NCBI GenBank assembly: GCA_965230615.1
Contig: OZ246012.1
Coordinates: 3,782,001 to 3,846,000, forward strand
From: G965230615 sp965230615
Lineage (GTDB): Bacteria > Pseudomonadota > Gammaproteobacteria > HTCC5015
Reading direction: 5' to 3'
Length of the DNA: 64,000 nt
Part shown: piece after piece, positions 17,954 to 27,265 of the stretch
Layout: every line of letters starts with the position of its first letter
Position numbering within the stretch: the stretch's first letter is position 1
Notes under the pieces: model-generated
The model's database searches: none
Seen by the model: the letters and a program-made list of their open reading frames with translations, nothing else
What the model was told of the DNA's origin: nothing
Program-made: the position numbers and the translations under genes

Positions 17954-18676
17954 ATGAGTTCGGCGGTAGTATATGTCAATAGAGTTGTTGATAAAGTAGA
18001 TTCTCTACAGTATAGAGAACGACTGCTCTTGCTTGTGACTATTGTCGTTTTGTTGATGTCTATTTGGGACTATCTTTTTTTTCGGGATGAATGGGGTAAA
18101 ACCCAATCAATTCAAAATAAAATATCTGCCAGTCAAACTCAATTAGATATCGACTCTGCTTCGCAACGAGGATTAGTGAAAGAGATTCAGGAAGATCCTG
18201 GGTTAGTCTATGAAGCTAAATTGAAACGTTATGAGCAGGAGATTGTTAGAATTGATCAAGTGCTGAAAGAAAAGACATTGGAGTTTATTTCGCCTCAGCA
18301 AATGATTCAGGTTTTGGAGAGCTTGATACAAAAAGAGAGTGGTTTGGACTTAATTAGCCTTACAACAACTGGATCAAGGAATTTGTTGAGTCAAATTAAA
18401 GATCATAAAAAAGAATCTCGATTGCCATTAAAGAATGATAATAATGATTTTGTCGAAATATATAGAGAAGGCGTGCCAAATGTTTATATGCACGGTTTAA
18501 AAATGAAATTTGAAGGTGACTATATTAGCGCTCTGAATTATGTGAGGCGAATTGAGTCCTTGCGCTGGCGATTCTCATGGTCTTCTCTAGTAATTAGTAT
18601 GGAAGGTTATCCAATAACGAATGTCACTATTGAGTTGGAGACATTAAGTCTTAATGAGGGATGGATAGGTGTTTAA
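17954..18676 (+). CDS. mshJ: MSHA biogenesis protein MshJ (PilO-like)
   Basis: This 240-residue inner-membrane protein resembles PilO/GspM. A basic N-terminus is followed by a transmembrane helix at about residues 23-43 (LLLLVTIVVLLMSIWDYLFF). A long coiled coil to about 120 and a ferredoxin-like periplasmic domain (to about 235, with YISALNYVRRIESL) complete it. It should heterodimerise with the PilN-like partner encoded just before. It overlaps mshK by eight bases. The call depends on layout and synteny more than on a strong motif. Confidence 0.82.
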   Translation: MSSAVVYVNRVVDKVDSLQYRERLLLLVTIVVLLMSIWDYLFFRDEWGKTQSIQNKISASQTQLDIDSASQRGLVKEIQEDPGLVYEAKLKRYEQEIVRIDQVLKEKTLEFISPQQMIQVLESLIQKESGLDLISLTTTGSRNLLSQIKDHKKESRLPLKNDNNDFVEIYREGVPNVYMHGLKMKFEGDYISALNYVRRIESLRWRFSWSSLVISMEGYPITNVTIELETLSLNEGWIGV

Positions 18677-19013
18677 AAGATCAGTCATCATAATTGCTTT
18701 TATGTCAATATATGCAGCATTCGTTAATGCTGAAAAAGGTGTGTCTGATCCTATGAAGCCACCTGTAAATTATGTAAAAAACAAAAAAGCAAGCTCGAAT
18801 AATAAAACATACTGGCATTTATCTGCAATTCTTGTTTCGGCAGAAAGAAAGCTGGCTATGATTAATAATAAATTGTTGGCAGTGGGGGAGAGGGTCAATG
18901 GTGCTAAGGTTAAAGCTATATATGCAAATAGAGTTGAACTTGATGTAGATGGGGAAATAATAATTGTTAACCCGCCAGTGAAAATGCTACGGAAAAAGGT
19001 GGCCAGTGAATAG
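18669..19013 (+). CDS. mshK: MSHA biogenesis protein MshK (PilP-like)
   Basis: This small protein of 114 residues has an N-terminal signal sequence (residues 1-21, ending VNA) and a short beta-domain like PilP/GspC: DPMKPP, then WHLSAILVSAERKLAMINNKLLAVGERVNGAKV. Such proteins join the inner-membrane platform to the outer-membrane secretin, here MshL. The start is a GTG with GAGGGATGG before it. Both ends overlap neighbouring msh genes, so the unit is tightly coupled. Confidence 0.82.
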   Translation: MFKRSVIIIAFMSIYAAFVNAEKGVSDPMKPPVNYVKNKKASSNNKTYWHLSAILVSAERKLAMINNKLLAVGERVNGAKVKAIYANRVELDVDGEIIIVNPPVKMLRKKVASE

Positions 19014-20706
19014 CAAATATAAAAGATTTCTTTATTTTATATCAATAACGGGTTTGTTATTGTTGTATGGGTGTGCAGCTAAGCATGTTGAAAACAATAA
19101 GCAAGTAAGTCGTGCTGAAATTATGGCGGCTCTCAATGAGTCAAAACTGACCATCCCTAGAAAATCTCAAGTGCCAACCGTTGTAGAAAATGCATTGTTG
19201 CCATCCTATAACAAAGCATTGCAAGATAAATTGCTGGAGAAAATTCCAGAGCCAGAGCGTTTTGATTTAAGCGTGAGTAAAATGCCTGCAAGGATATTTT
19301 TTATGGGGTTGGTGAAAGGTACGCCAACAAATATGGTTGTGCATCCAGATGTAAAAGGTGTGGTAAGCCTGGATTTGAAGAGTGTGTCTATAGAAGAAGT
19401 GTTGGAAGTTGCCAGAGATGTATATGGCTATGAATACCAAAAGAATAATGCGGGATATTTTGTGTTGCCTGCCAGGTTGCAGTCGAAAATATTTCATGTG
19501 AATTATTTAAATATTGCGCGGTCAGGAGAGTCCAATACAAGGGTAACTTCTGGTCAGTTTTCAACATCAGACGTTAATAAAGGCAATGGCGGTGATGGGT
19601 CATTGAATTCTGTCAATGATAGAAATGATGTTGAGGTGTTTCCATCAAGTCGTATAGCCACTGAGTCTAAAGCTGATTTTTGGTATGACCTGGAAAAGAC
19701 AATATTAGCAATAATTGGTAATAGCAAAAATCGGAGTGTGGTTGTTAGCCCACAGTCAGGTTTGGTTGTTGTTAGAGCAATGCCTGGAGAGTTACGTGAT
19801 GTCGAAAGATTCTTAAGGCGTGCTCAATCAAATTTACATCGTCAGGTGATCATTGAAGCTAAGGTTATTGAAGTGCAATTGAATGATGACCATCAGGCGG
19901 GTATTAACTGGGCTAAGGTAAAGCAAGATGGGCAGGATACAGATTTTGGCAATCAGTTTGAACTTAACAATGGTCGTTCGGAATTGATTAATGAGGCAGG
20001 TGAATTCTTGGTTGGAGGGCTTACCGGTACTAGGGATGTAGCAGGTTTTAGTAATCTTTTTGCGGTAGGTACAGCCAGTGATGATTTTGCGTTAATCATT
20101 CGTTTGCTTGATCAGCAAGGGGATGTGAATGTGCTTTCCAGTCCTCGAGTTTCAACAGTGAATAATCAAAAGGCTGTCATTAAAGTGGGGTCCGATGAGT
20201 TTTTTGTTACTGAAATATCTTCAACAACAACAACAGGAACGAGTACAACAACTACGCCGCAAATTGTTTTGACGCCATTTTTCTCAGGGATTGCGTTGGA
20301 TGTGACACCGCAAATTAATGCAAAAGGTGAAGTTATTTTGCATATACATCCAACTATCAGTGAAGTCATTGATCAAGTGAAAGATATTACTGTGGCTGGG
20401 CAAGACCAGTCATTACCTCTCGCTTTTAGCACTGTTAGAGAATCGGACTCGATCGTGAGAGCCAGTGACGGTCAAGTTATTATTATTGGCGGTTTGATGC
20501 AAACTCAAACAACAGATGTTGAAGGTGGTGTCCCCGGTTTGCGAAAGATTCCTCTGTTGGGGCGTCTTTTTAAGCAGACGAAGAAAACCTCTCGCCGTAG
20601 TGAGTTGGTGATTTTATTAAAGCCGGTTGTTATTGAAAGTGATGGTGAAGCCTGGCGAACGGAGTTAGGTAAGGTTTCCAGTAGAATTGAACGTCTGCAA
20701 AGGTAG
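19006..20706 (+). CDS. mshL: MSHA outer-membrane secretin MshL
   Basis: This 566-residue secretin forms the outer-membrane channel through which the pilus emerges. It is a lipoprotein (lipobox LLYGC, C23). A periplasmic N-domain region (residues 80-270) includes VKGVVSLDLKSVSIEEVLEV, followed by the secretin core (about 280-550) with VIEAKVIEVQLNDDHQAGINW and VIIIGGLMQTQT. The end, VPGLRKIPLLGRLFKQT, is the canonical secretin signature. A serine- and asparagine-rich linker lies near 180-205 and a run of threonines near 405-420. The start is a GTG inside the end of mshK. Confidence 0.93.
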   Translation: MNSKYKRFLYFISITGLLLLYGCAAKHVENNKQVSRAEIMAALNESKLTIPRKSQVPTVVENALLPSYNKALQDKLLEKIPEPERFDLSVSKMPARIFFMGLVKGTPTNMVVHPDVKGVVSLDLKSVSIEEVLEVARDVYGYEYQKNNAGYFVLPARLQSKIFHVNYLNIARSGESNTRVTSGQFSTSDVNKGNGGDGSLNSVNDRNDVEVFPSSRIATESKADFWYDLEKTILAIIGNSKNRSVVVSPQSGLVVVRAMPGELRDVERFLRRAQSNLHRQVIIEAKVIEVQLNDDHQAGINWAKVKQDGQDTDFGNQFELNNGRSELINEAGEFLVGGLTGTRDVAGFSNLFAVGTASDDFALIIRLLDQQGDVNVLSSPRVSTVNNQKAVIKVGSDEFFVTEISSTTTTGTSTTTTPQIVLTPFFSGIALDVTPQINAKGEVILHIHPTISEVIDQVKDITVAGQDQSLPLAFSTVRESDSIVRASDGQVIIIGGLMQTQTTDVEGGVPGLRKIPLLGRLFKQTKKTSRRSELVILLKPVVIESDGEAWRTELGKVSSRIERLQR

Positions 20707-20731
20707 CGCTAAAGGATATAAGGAGTAGGTT

Positions 20732-21637
20732 ATGTATAAAGGTTTTTTTGGGATGAGTGAAATGCCTTTCTCTTTGGCTCCTGATACGCAATTTTTCTTC
20801 TGTCATAAAAGCCAGCAAGAAGCAATGGATATGCTATTGGTTGGCCTGCAAAATGAAGAAGGTTTTATGAAGATAACTGGTGAGGTGGGTACAGGAAAAA
20901 CCTTGCTTTGTCGTGAATTGCTAAACAAACTGGATTGCAACTTTGTAACAGCTTATATCCCTAACCCTTATCTAAGTCCTATTGGGCTGCGCCGCTCTCT
21001 GGCCGAGGAGTTAGGCATTGAAACCAGTGGTTTGACGGATCACTTCTTATTAAAAGCTATAAATCATAAGTTGATAGAGTTGAATAAACTAGGCAAGCAT
21101 GTTGTTGTATGTCTTGATGAGGCTCAGTCAATGCCTGATCAAACTATGGAAGCATTGCGACTTTTGAGTAATCTCGAGACAGAAAAAAAGAAACTATTAC
21201 ACATTGTTTTGTTTGGGCAGCCCGAATTAGACGAAAAACTGTCGCGTAAAAATAATCGTCAATTGCTGCAGCGTATAGTGCACTCTTATCATCTGCAGCC
21301 ATTGGATTTGTATCGCGCCTCTTGTTATATAGAGCATAGGCTCAGAGTGGCAGGCTACAATGGTGAGCCATTATTTAAAAGAGACGCTATCGAATGGCTA
21401 TTTAAAGCCAGTGGTGGTGTGCCAAGGATTATTAACTTGCTAAGTAATAAATCGTTAATGTTGGCTTTTGGTAAAGGTCAGCGTAGTGTTGATATTAAGC
21501 ACGTTCAGGCAGCTATAAAAGATACAGAGAGTGCTACCTTAAAAGCTGTCTTTCATGAACAAAAGTTACCAGCAGCTTTCTTCCTGGGGGGGAGTGTGCT
21601 GTGTTTATTTGGCTTGCTGATGATGGTGCTTAATTAA
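20732..21637 (+). CDS. mshM: MSHA biogenesis AAA+ ATPase MshM (ExeA-like)
   Basis: This 301-residue ATPase of the ExeA/GspA family begins with YKGFFGMSEMPFSLAPDTQF, a hallmark of these proteins. The Walker A motif is TGEVGTGKT and Walker B is VVCLDEAQSM. A C-terminal transmembrane helix lies at residues 280-300. ExeA relatives help place the secretin in the cell wall, so MshM probably assists MshL assembly. A strong AAGGAG precedes the ATG, and the gene follows mshL by 25 bases. Confidence 0.9.
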   Translation: MYKGFFGMSEMPFSLAPDTQFFFCHKSQQEAMDMLLVGLQNEEGFMKITGEVGTGKTLLCRELLNKLDCNFVTAYIPNPYLSPIGLRRSLAEELGIETSGLTDHFLLKAINHKLIELNKLGKHVVVCLDEAQSMPDQTMEALRLLSNLETEKKKLLHIVLFGQPELDEKLSRKNNRQLLQRIVHSYHLQPLDLYRASCYIEHRLRVAGYNGEPLFKRDAIEWLFKASGGVPRIINLLSNKSLMLAFGKGQRSVDIKHVQAAIKDTESATLKAVFHEQKLPAAFFLGGSVLCLFGLLMMVLN

Positions 21638-21639
21638 TT

Positions 21640-23025
21640 ATGAGTGTCATTAATCAAATGTTAAAAGACCTCGATAGTCGGCAAAACCAGTTGTCTACAG
21701 ACAGTTTTTGGTCGAGTTCAGCTGAGTTCTTTCCGAGTGATGGGGCTTCATTTTTCATTTCTCGGCAAAAAAAATTACCTATCTTGATATTTCTTTCTTT
21801 AATAACGATTATGCTGCTCTTTTGGTGGGAGGAAGAAACGGTATTGTTAACGTTAGGTTTGACCAAGCAGGTCAATGTTGTTGATAATAATCTAATTTTG
21901 CCGACAGATGAGCTGGTAGTTGACGAGGCTTCGACGCATGTCAGTTTTCGTCAGGATCTAACACCTATCACCTCGGTTTTTTATGAAAGTAATGATTCTT
22001 CTGTGAGCTTGGTTTTTAAATCTAAAGCAGACTTTTCGAGTTTGGTTAGCCAGCGTTATATAAATAATGCTGAAGTTGTCTTTGAGTTTGACGGCTTTAA
22101 AAACAGTATTGAACTGCCTAAAGTAGACTTGAGTTATTTGGTCGCTTATGGCGTGGAGAATACTGCTGAAGGATTTGAACTGATATTGAAAACTGCGCCT
22201 AATGTTTCGGTTGAAGTTCTCACTGAAACTGGTGGCGATATGCAAGGGGACTTTAGGTTTTCTATTTCCTTTCAGAGAGTATCTGAAAAAAATATATCAG
22301 CGGAACAAGTAATTGTTAATGCAGATTCAATTGCGGAGTCAGACTCGAACTCGGATTTAGATTTAGGGCTGTATTCGGACTCAGGCTTAATACAAAGCCG
22401 GGATAGGACAGTGGGGAAACAACATAAAGACTTTAAGGTTGTGGTGCTGGAAACCACAGAAATTCAGGCGGAAAACTTATATCGTGCTGCATTATCAGCT
22501 TTGCAGGCAGGTAGGGAAAGAATAGCTATTGAGAAGCTAGCCAATGTTATTGAGCTTAAACCTGATTCGCATGATGCTCGTGAGCTGTTGGCAACATTAT
22601 ATTTGCGTGCGGGTCGTATTTCGGAAGCGGATGTTTTGTTAGAAAAAGGTATTAGTATTAATGCTTCTTATATTCCCTTTACTAAGTTGTATGCTCGTTC
22701 ACTGTTGGAAAGAGGGGATTTGCAACAAGCTGCAGATATATTGACTACGAATATTGGTCTGGTGATGGATGATGTAGACTATTTGGCGTTATTAGCGGCG
22801 ACTCAGCAGCGTTTGGCTAATCATGATATTGCGATTGACGCTTATATAAAAGCACTATCGATAGATAAAAAAAATGGCAACTGGTGGCTGGGTCTTGCTG
22901 TTTCATATGAGGCATTGGGGCATGTTGATGATGCGCTGCAGGCATACCTCACAGCCAGTTCTTTGCCTATTAGTCGGGATTTAATAGAGTATATTAATGC
23001 CAAGTTGCAGGAATTGGGCGGCTAA
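21640..23025 (+). CDS. mshN: MSHA biogenesis TPR protein MshN
   Basis: This 461-residue inner-membrane protein has a short cytoplasmic start (MSVINQMLKDLDSRQ, typical of MshN), a transmembrane helix near 46-64, a periplasmic beta-rich AMIN-like region (about 105-220) and TPR repeats (about 285-455). AMIN domains target cell-wall sites. With the TPR repeats, this suggests a scaffold around the secretin. The gene starts two bases after the mshM stop and ends one base before mshE, consistent with one transcript. Confidence 0.85.
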   Translation: MSVINQMLKDLDSRQNQLSTDSFWSSSAEFFPSDGASFFISRQKKLPILIFLSLITIMLLFWWEEETVLLTLGLTKQVNVVDNNLILPTDELVVDEASTHVSFRQDLTPITSVFYESNDSSVSLVFKSKADFSSLVSQRYINNAEVVFEFDGFKNSIELPKVDLSYLVAYGVENTAEGFELILKTAPNVSVEVLTETGGDMQGDFRFSISFQRVSEKNISAEQVIVNADSIAESDSNSDLDLGLYSDSGLIQSRDRTVGKQHKDFKVVVLETTEIQAENLYRAALSALQAGRERIAIEKLANVIELKPDSHDARELLATLYLRAGRISEADVLLEKGISINASYIPFTKLYARSLLERGDLQQAADILTTNIGLVMDDVDYLALLAATQQRLANHDIAIDAYIKALSIDKKNGNWWLGLAVSYEALGHVDDALQAYLTASSLPISRDLIEYINAKLQELGG

Positions 23026-23026
23026 T

Positions 23027-24823
23027 ATGAGTGCAAGCACACATAGTATCACTCGTAAAAAGATTCGGATTGGTGATTTGCTGGTAGAGCACAATGTTAT
23101 CAATCAAGATCAACTAAAAATAGCCTTAAGCGAACAGAAAGTTTTGGGTCGTAAGCTTGGCCAGACCTTAATTTCCTTAGGCTATATTGGTGAACAAGAC
23201 TTGTTGGATTTTTTGTCTAAGCAGCTGCACTTGCCATTGATAGATTTAAAACATCATGACTTTAATGTTGATCTTATAAGCTTGTTTCCTGAGACGATTG
23301 CCCGACGTTATAGAGCATTGCCGTTAGAAGACCAGCAAACACATTTTTTGGTAGGTATGGCGGATCCTACAGATTTGTTTGCGTATGATGAGATTGTTAG
23401 GCATCTGGGTAAGCCGGCTAATCTGGCCATTATTGCTGAGTCTCAGCTGTTGGAGACTTTTGATCAGTTATATCGACGAACATCTGAAATTAATAATTTT
23501 GCCGAAGAGCTTGGTCAGGAGCTGCTTGACGATGAAGATGACCTTGTTCGGTTGCTGCAGTCAAGCTCCGATGAAGATGTACCCGTTGCAAAGCTTTTAA
23601 AATCTATATTTGAAGATGCAATACAAATCAAGGCATCCGATATACATATTGAGCCTGATGAGAGTGTTTTGAGAATACGCTTGCGTGTGGATGGTATTTT
23701 GCAAGAGCAGGTTATGAAAGAGAAGCATATTTCAGCAGCTGTTGTTTTGCGGTTGAAAATTATGGCGGGCCTTGATATTTCTGAAAGACGAATCCCGCAA
23801 GATGGGCGTTTTAATATTCGTGTAAAAGGACGGAGTATCGATATTCGTTTGTCAACTATGCCGATTGAGTATGGCGAATCTGTGGTTATGCGCTTGCTTG
23901 ATCAAACGAACGGTATACTTAATTTAGACAGTTTAGGTATGCCGAACAATATACTACAACGCTTTAAACGTGTTATTAAAAAGCCACATGGATTGGTGTT
24001 GGTGACAGGGCCAACGGGCAGCGGAAAAACGACAACGCTTTATGCCGCGCTACAAGAGTTGAATAATGCTGAGAAAAAAATTATTACTGTTGAGGACCCA
24101 GTTGAATACCGCTTGCCAAGGATTAACCAAGTTCAGGTTAAGCCTAAGATTGGATTGAATTTTATAGAAATATTGCGTACAGCCTTGCGTCAAGACCCTG
24201 ATATTATTCTTATTGGCGAAATGCGTGACCAGGAAACTGTGCAAATTGCATTAAGATCGGCGATGACTGGACATTTAGTTTTCTCTTCTTTACACACCAA
24301 TGATGCTATGCATACCGCAGATCGGTTGATTGATATGGGAGCGGAGGGCTTTTTGATTGCTGCAAGTTTGCAAGGGATTATTGCTCAGCGACTCGTGCGG
24401 AAAATTTGTGAGTCCTGTATTGAGGACCACATTATTCAGCCGCAGGAAGCGTCCTGGCTAGAGTCAGTATGTGGCATTAAAGCAAGTGATATAAAAGTTA
24501 AATCCGCTTGTGGTTGTCAGCATTGCAATAATACAGGTTACCACGGCCGGCTTGGTGTTTATGAGTTTCTAGAGCCTGATGCGGCAATTATAAGTGCTTT
24601 GAAAAGCAATGATATCTCTGCTTTTGCCGAAGCGGTCGATAATAATAAACGCTTTAAACCTATGTTGTATGCTGCTGTTGAATATCTATTGGCTGGCGTT
24701 ACAACAATTGAAGAGTTAATGCGTATTACTTCAGAGAGAATAAGTGATCAGGATAATGATTTGAATGAATCAGTTGAAGGAATAAATGAACACTATGATA
24801 TTGAGAATGACGGCTCACTATGA
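23027..24823 (+). CDS. mshE: MSHA pilus extension ATPase MshE with MshEN c-di-GMP-binding domain
   Basis: This 598-residue GspE/PilB-family hexameric ATPase powers pilus polymerisation. The N-terminal MshEN domain shows the tandem c-di-GMP motif at residues 14-66: 24 residues, a five-residue linker, then 23 residues (key residues R14, G16, L19, N23, L30, L34, Q37, then L44, G45, L48, G52, L59, L63, Q66). The first motif has N23 where glycine is usual. The ATPase core has Walker A GPTGSGKT at 328, Walker B IILIGEMRD and the His box SLHTNDAMHT. A four-cysteine zinc knuckle (CESC, then CGCQHC) is near 460-500. The ATG at 23027 fits the operon better than the one at 22997, which lies inside mshN. 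Confidence 0.94.
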   Translation: MSASTHSITRKKIRIGDLLVEHNVINQDQLKIALSEQKVLGRKLGQTLISLGYIGEQDLLDFLSKQLHLPLIDLKHHDFNVDLISLFPETIARRYRALPLEDQQTHFLVGMADPTDLFAYDEIVRHLGKPANLAIIAESQLLETFDQLYRRTSEINNFAEELGQELLDDEDDLVRLLQSSSDEDVPVAKLLKSIFEDAIQIKASDIHIEPDESVLRIRLRVDGILQEQVMKEKHISAAVVLRLKIMAGLDISERRIPQDGRFNIRVKGRSIDIRLSTMPIEYGESVVMRLLDQTNGILNLDSLGMPNNILQRFKRVIKKPHGLVLVTGPTGSGKTTTLYAALQELNNAEKKIITVEDPVEYRLPRINQVQVKPKIGLNFIEILRTALRQDPDIILIGEMRDQETVQIALRSAMTGHLVFSSLHTNDAMHTADRLIDMGAEGFLIAASLQGIIAQRLVRKICESCIEDHIIQPQEASWLESVCGIKASDIKVKSACGCQHCNNTGYHGRLGVYEFLEPDAAIISALKSNDISAFAEAVDNNKRFKPMLYAAVEYLLAGVTTIEELMRITSERISDQDNDLNESVEGINEHYDIENDGSL

Positions 24824-26040
24824 GTAAGTATCAGTATCAAGCCAGAGATAATCAAGGTAGTCTGGTTACAGGTGTTTTGGAGGCCTCATCAACGGATGCT
24901 GTGGCAACGCAATTAATGCAAAGTGGTATGATGCCTTTGGATATTGTGGCATTTCAGGAAAAACCAGATTTTTGGAAGCCCTTGAAACGTCAGTTAGGGT
25001 TAGGAGCGCCAAGCATTGATGATTTAATTTTATTCTGCCGTCAGAGCTATGCCTTAAGTAAGGCTGGTGTGCCAATTATTCGCGGCTTTAAATTGTTGAT
25101 AGACTCTGCAAGAAATCAAATTTTTTCAGAAGCTTTACAGGAAATCAGCGATGAGTTGGAATCTGGCCGAGAATTATCCAGTTCAATGGGACGACACTCA
25201 GCCATATTTTCTCCATTGTATATAAATATTATTCGGGTCGGTGAAGCATCAGGCAAACTCGATGAGGCTTTTTTTTATTTGTACCGTTACTATGCAAGAG
25301 ATAAGGAAACAGTTAAGCAGATCAAAGCTGCTTTAAGATATCCAGCTTTGGTGTTGTGTGCATTAGTTCTAGCTGTGGTTGCTGTTATGCTATTTGTTAT
25401 ACCGAAATTTTCAGCGTTTTATACCAAGAATGATTTAGAGTTGCCATTGCCGACTCAAATCATTATGGGGATGTCAAATTTTGCCAGCAGTTACTGGTTA
25501 CTTATTTTTTCAGTAGTTTTAATTACAGCAATAGCATTTAGGCGCTATATAAGAACAACAGCAGGCGGCCTGTGGTGGGATGAAAGGCGAGTTAAATTCC
25601 CACTTGTTGGAGGTATTATTTATAGAGCAACATTAGCTAGGTTTTCAAGAACGCTATCTATGTGTCTACAAGCAGGTGTACCCATTTTGCAAGCAGTGAC
25701 GATTACAGCTAGAGCGGTAGGTAATGATTATTTGTCCCTTAAGATATTGAATATGCGTGACTCACTTGAACGGGGTGATAGTTTGTTAAGGGCTTCCAGT
25801 CGTCAAAATGTGTTTACGCCCATTGTACTACAAATGATTTCAGTAGGTGAGGAGAGTGGTAAAATCGACGAAATGTTACAGGAAGTTGCTGACTTTTATG
25901 AGCGTGAAGTGGATTATGATGTGGCAAATATTAATACCACTATTGAGCCGTTATTAACAGTTGGTATGGCTGGTCTAGTGTTGTTATTAATGTTGGGAAT
26001 CTTTTTGCCTATGTGGAATTTGGTGGATATGGTTAAATAA
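24820..26040 (+). CDS. mshG: MSHA platform protein MshG (GspF/PilC-like)
   Basis: This 406-residue polytopic inner-membrane protein has two GspF domains (about residues 70-195 and 270-395). Each ends in a transmembrane segment (about 165-190 and 380-402), with a further span near 220-240. Family motifs are FCRQSYALSKAGVPI and FSRTLSMCLQAGVPILQAV, each followed by VGEASGKLDE or VGEESGKIDE. It couples the rotation or stroke of MshE to pilin insertion. It overlaps mshE by four bases (ATGA). Confidence 0.93.
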   Translation: MSKYQYQARDNQGSLVTGVLEASSTDAVATQLMQSGMMPLDIVAFQEKPDFWKPLKRQLGLGAPSIDDLILFCRQSYALSKAGVPIIRGFKLLIDSARNQIFSEALQEISDELESGRELSSSMGRHSAIFSPLYINIIRVGEASGKLDEAFFYLYRYYARDKETVKQIKAALRYPALVLCALVLAVVAVMLFVIPKFSAFYTKNDLELPLPTQIIMGMSNFASSYWLLIFSVVLITAIAFRRYIRTTAGGLWWDERRVKFPLVGGIIYRATLARFSRTLSMCLQAGVPILQAVTITARAVGNDYLSLKILNMRDSLERGDSLLRASSRQNVFTPIVLQMISVGEESGKIDEMLQEVADFYEREVDYDVANINTTIEPLLTVGMAGLVLLLMLGIFLPMWNLVDMVK

Positions 26041-26041
26041 C

Positions 26042-26527
26042 ATGCAATTTTCTAATCATAGCCAACATGCAAAATATTTCGGTAGTGTAATAAGTACGAT
26101 GTTGGTATCTATAATGCTATTGTTTTTTTTCTACCATGAGCGAAAAATATCAATTGTTTCTGAAGAGCAGGCAGTCAATCAAATGCTGTCAACTATCAGA
26201 ATGGCTATCCAGTTTTCTGTTTTCAAAAAAATGGTGCAGGGTGGAGATTATAGTTTGCGTGAATATACGCAGAAGAACCCAATGAGTTTGTTAAGTAAAT
26301 TGCCTGTTAATTATATTGGTGAAGTTAATCGATTAAAGCAGGGTGGCGTCCCTGATGGTAGCTGGTATTACGATACTCAGAGCCAAGAATTGGTTTATCG
26401 GTATCTTAATACAGGTTTTTTTAAATTGCGAAAAATTAAAGAGAGTCGTTTTCAGCTCAACTATATGGAGCCTGGGCTGATTGATAGATATAACGGTGTG
26501 CATCTGGCTTTAGTACAAGTAAATTAG
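26042..26527 (+). CDS. mshF: MSHA minor biogenesis protein MshF
   Basis: This 161-residue protein starts one base after mshG. It has a single N-terminal transmembrane helix (about residues 18-36, VISTMLVSIMLLFFFYHE) and a small periplasmic domain that keeps WYYDTQSQELVYRYLN, a stretch seen in MshF proteins. The role of MshF is poorly defined. The identification is by position between mshG and the pilin genes, by size and by this motif. Confidence 0.75.
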   Translation: MQFSNHSQHAKYFGSVISTMLVSIMLLFFFYHERKISIVSEEQAVNQMLSTIRMAIQFSVFKKMVQGGDYSLREYTQKNPMSLLSKLPVNYIGEVNRLKQGGVPDGSWYYDTQSQELVYRYLNTGFFKLRKIKESRFQLNYMEPGLIDRYNGVHLALVQVN

Positions 26528-26556
26528 TCAGGCCTTTACAAGGAGGTGAGCGTGAT

Positions 26557-27156
26557 ATGCTATGGATAATGCTAAAAATATTATTGATTGTGGGTGTTCT
26601 TGCTTTGTCTTGTGCAGGTGTCTGGGCGCTGGTTTCTCCTCATACTTTTGTCAAACTAAATCGTTCTAGTGGCCACAATATAAAGTTGCAATGTATAGAT
26701 AGTGAGTTGCCAAATAAAACCCACTTTGTAGATGGCGTTATTTATCGTTTTCACTATGTTATGGGATTAGCAATGATGCTGGTTTCTGCAATAGCACTCT
26801 ATATTGGTTTGTTTGTATTGGATCAAAACATGCTATTACAGGGCGATAGTAGCAATGCGAGTACTTTTCTCAATCAGCTTCTCATCAGTGTGGCAATTAT
26901 GCTGACTCATGTGGCCGGTCTGGCTGGTCTGAGCATTGGGATGATTGTTTTTATTCGACCGAGTGCGCTTAAAACAGTCGAAATGTGGGGGAATCGTTGG
27001 GTATCTTGTAATCGTCTATTTTCATATGCTGAGCGTAATATCATGTTTTTTGATAGATGGGTTGAGCGGCATACACGTTTGTACGGCTTGACAGTGCTCT
27101 GTATGGCCTCATTAATAACAGTGATTGCCAGCTGGGCATGGTTGTCAGGGCATTAA
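26557..27156 (+). CDS. Unknown polytopic membrane protein inside the MSHA cluster
   Basis: I do not recognise this 199-residue protein. It has four probable transmembrane helices, at about residues 5-25, 66-88, 107-130 and 177-196, with a short basic loop between the first two and a longer one after the third. No catalytic motif is visible. The ribosome binding site is extraordinarily strong: AAGGAGGTGA at 26540-26549, a ten-base match to the 16S anti-Shine-Dalgarno, seven bases before the ATG. It lies between mshF and the major pilin, where many genomes carry mshB. I infer a role tied to the pilus or its membrane platform, but there is no sequence proof. Confidence 0.7.
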   Translation: MLWIMLKILLIVGVLALSCAGVWALVSPHTFVKLNRSSGHNIKLQCIDSELPNKTHFVDGVIYRFHYVMGLAMMLVSAIALYIGLFVLDQNMLLQGDSSNASTFLNQLLISVAIMLTHVAGLAGLSIGMIVFIRPSALKTVEMWGNRWVSCNRLFSYAERNIMFFDRWVERHTRLYGLTVLCMASLITVIASWAWLSGH

Positions 27157-27265
27157 AGAAACTTTCTAGTTGGCCGATACTCGATCAATACAGGTACATC
27201 TGGTCGAATTGCGATTTGGCTCGAATAAGTACTAAGGATATTTGAAGAAGGATTAGGAGAAATTT

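Noticed and set aside
22272..22457. Minus-strand frame inside mshN
   Set aside because: It is a shadow of the mshN frame, with no start signal or recognisable protein features.
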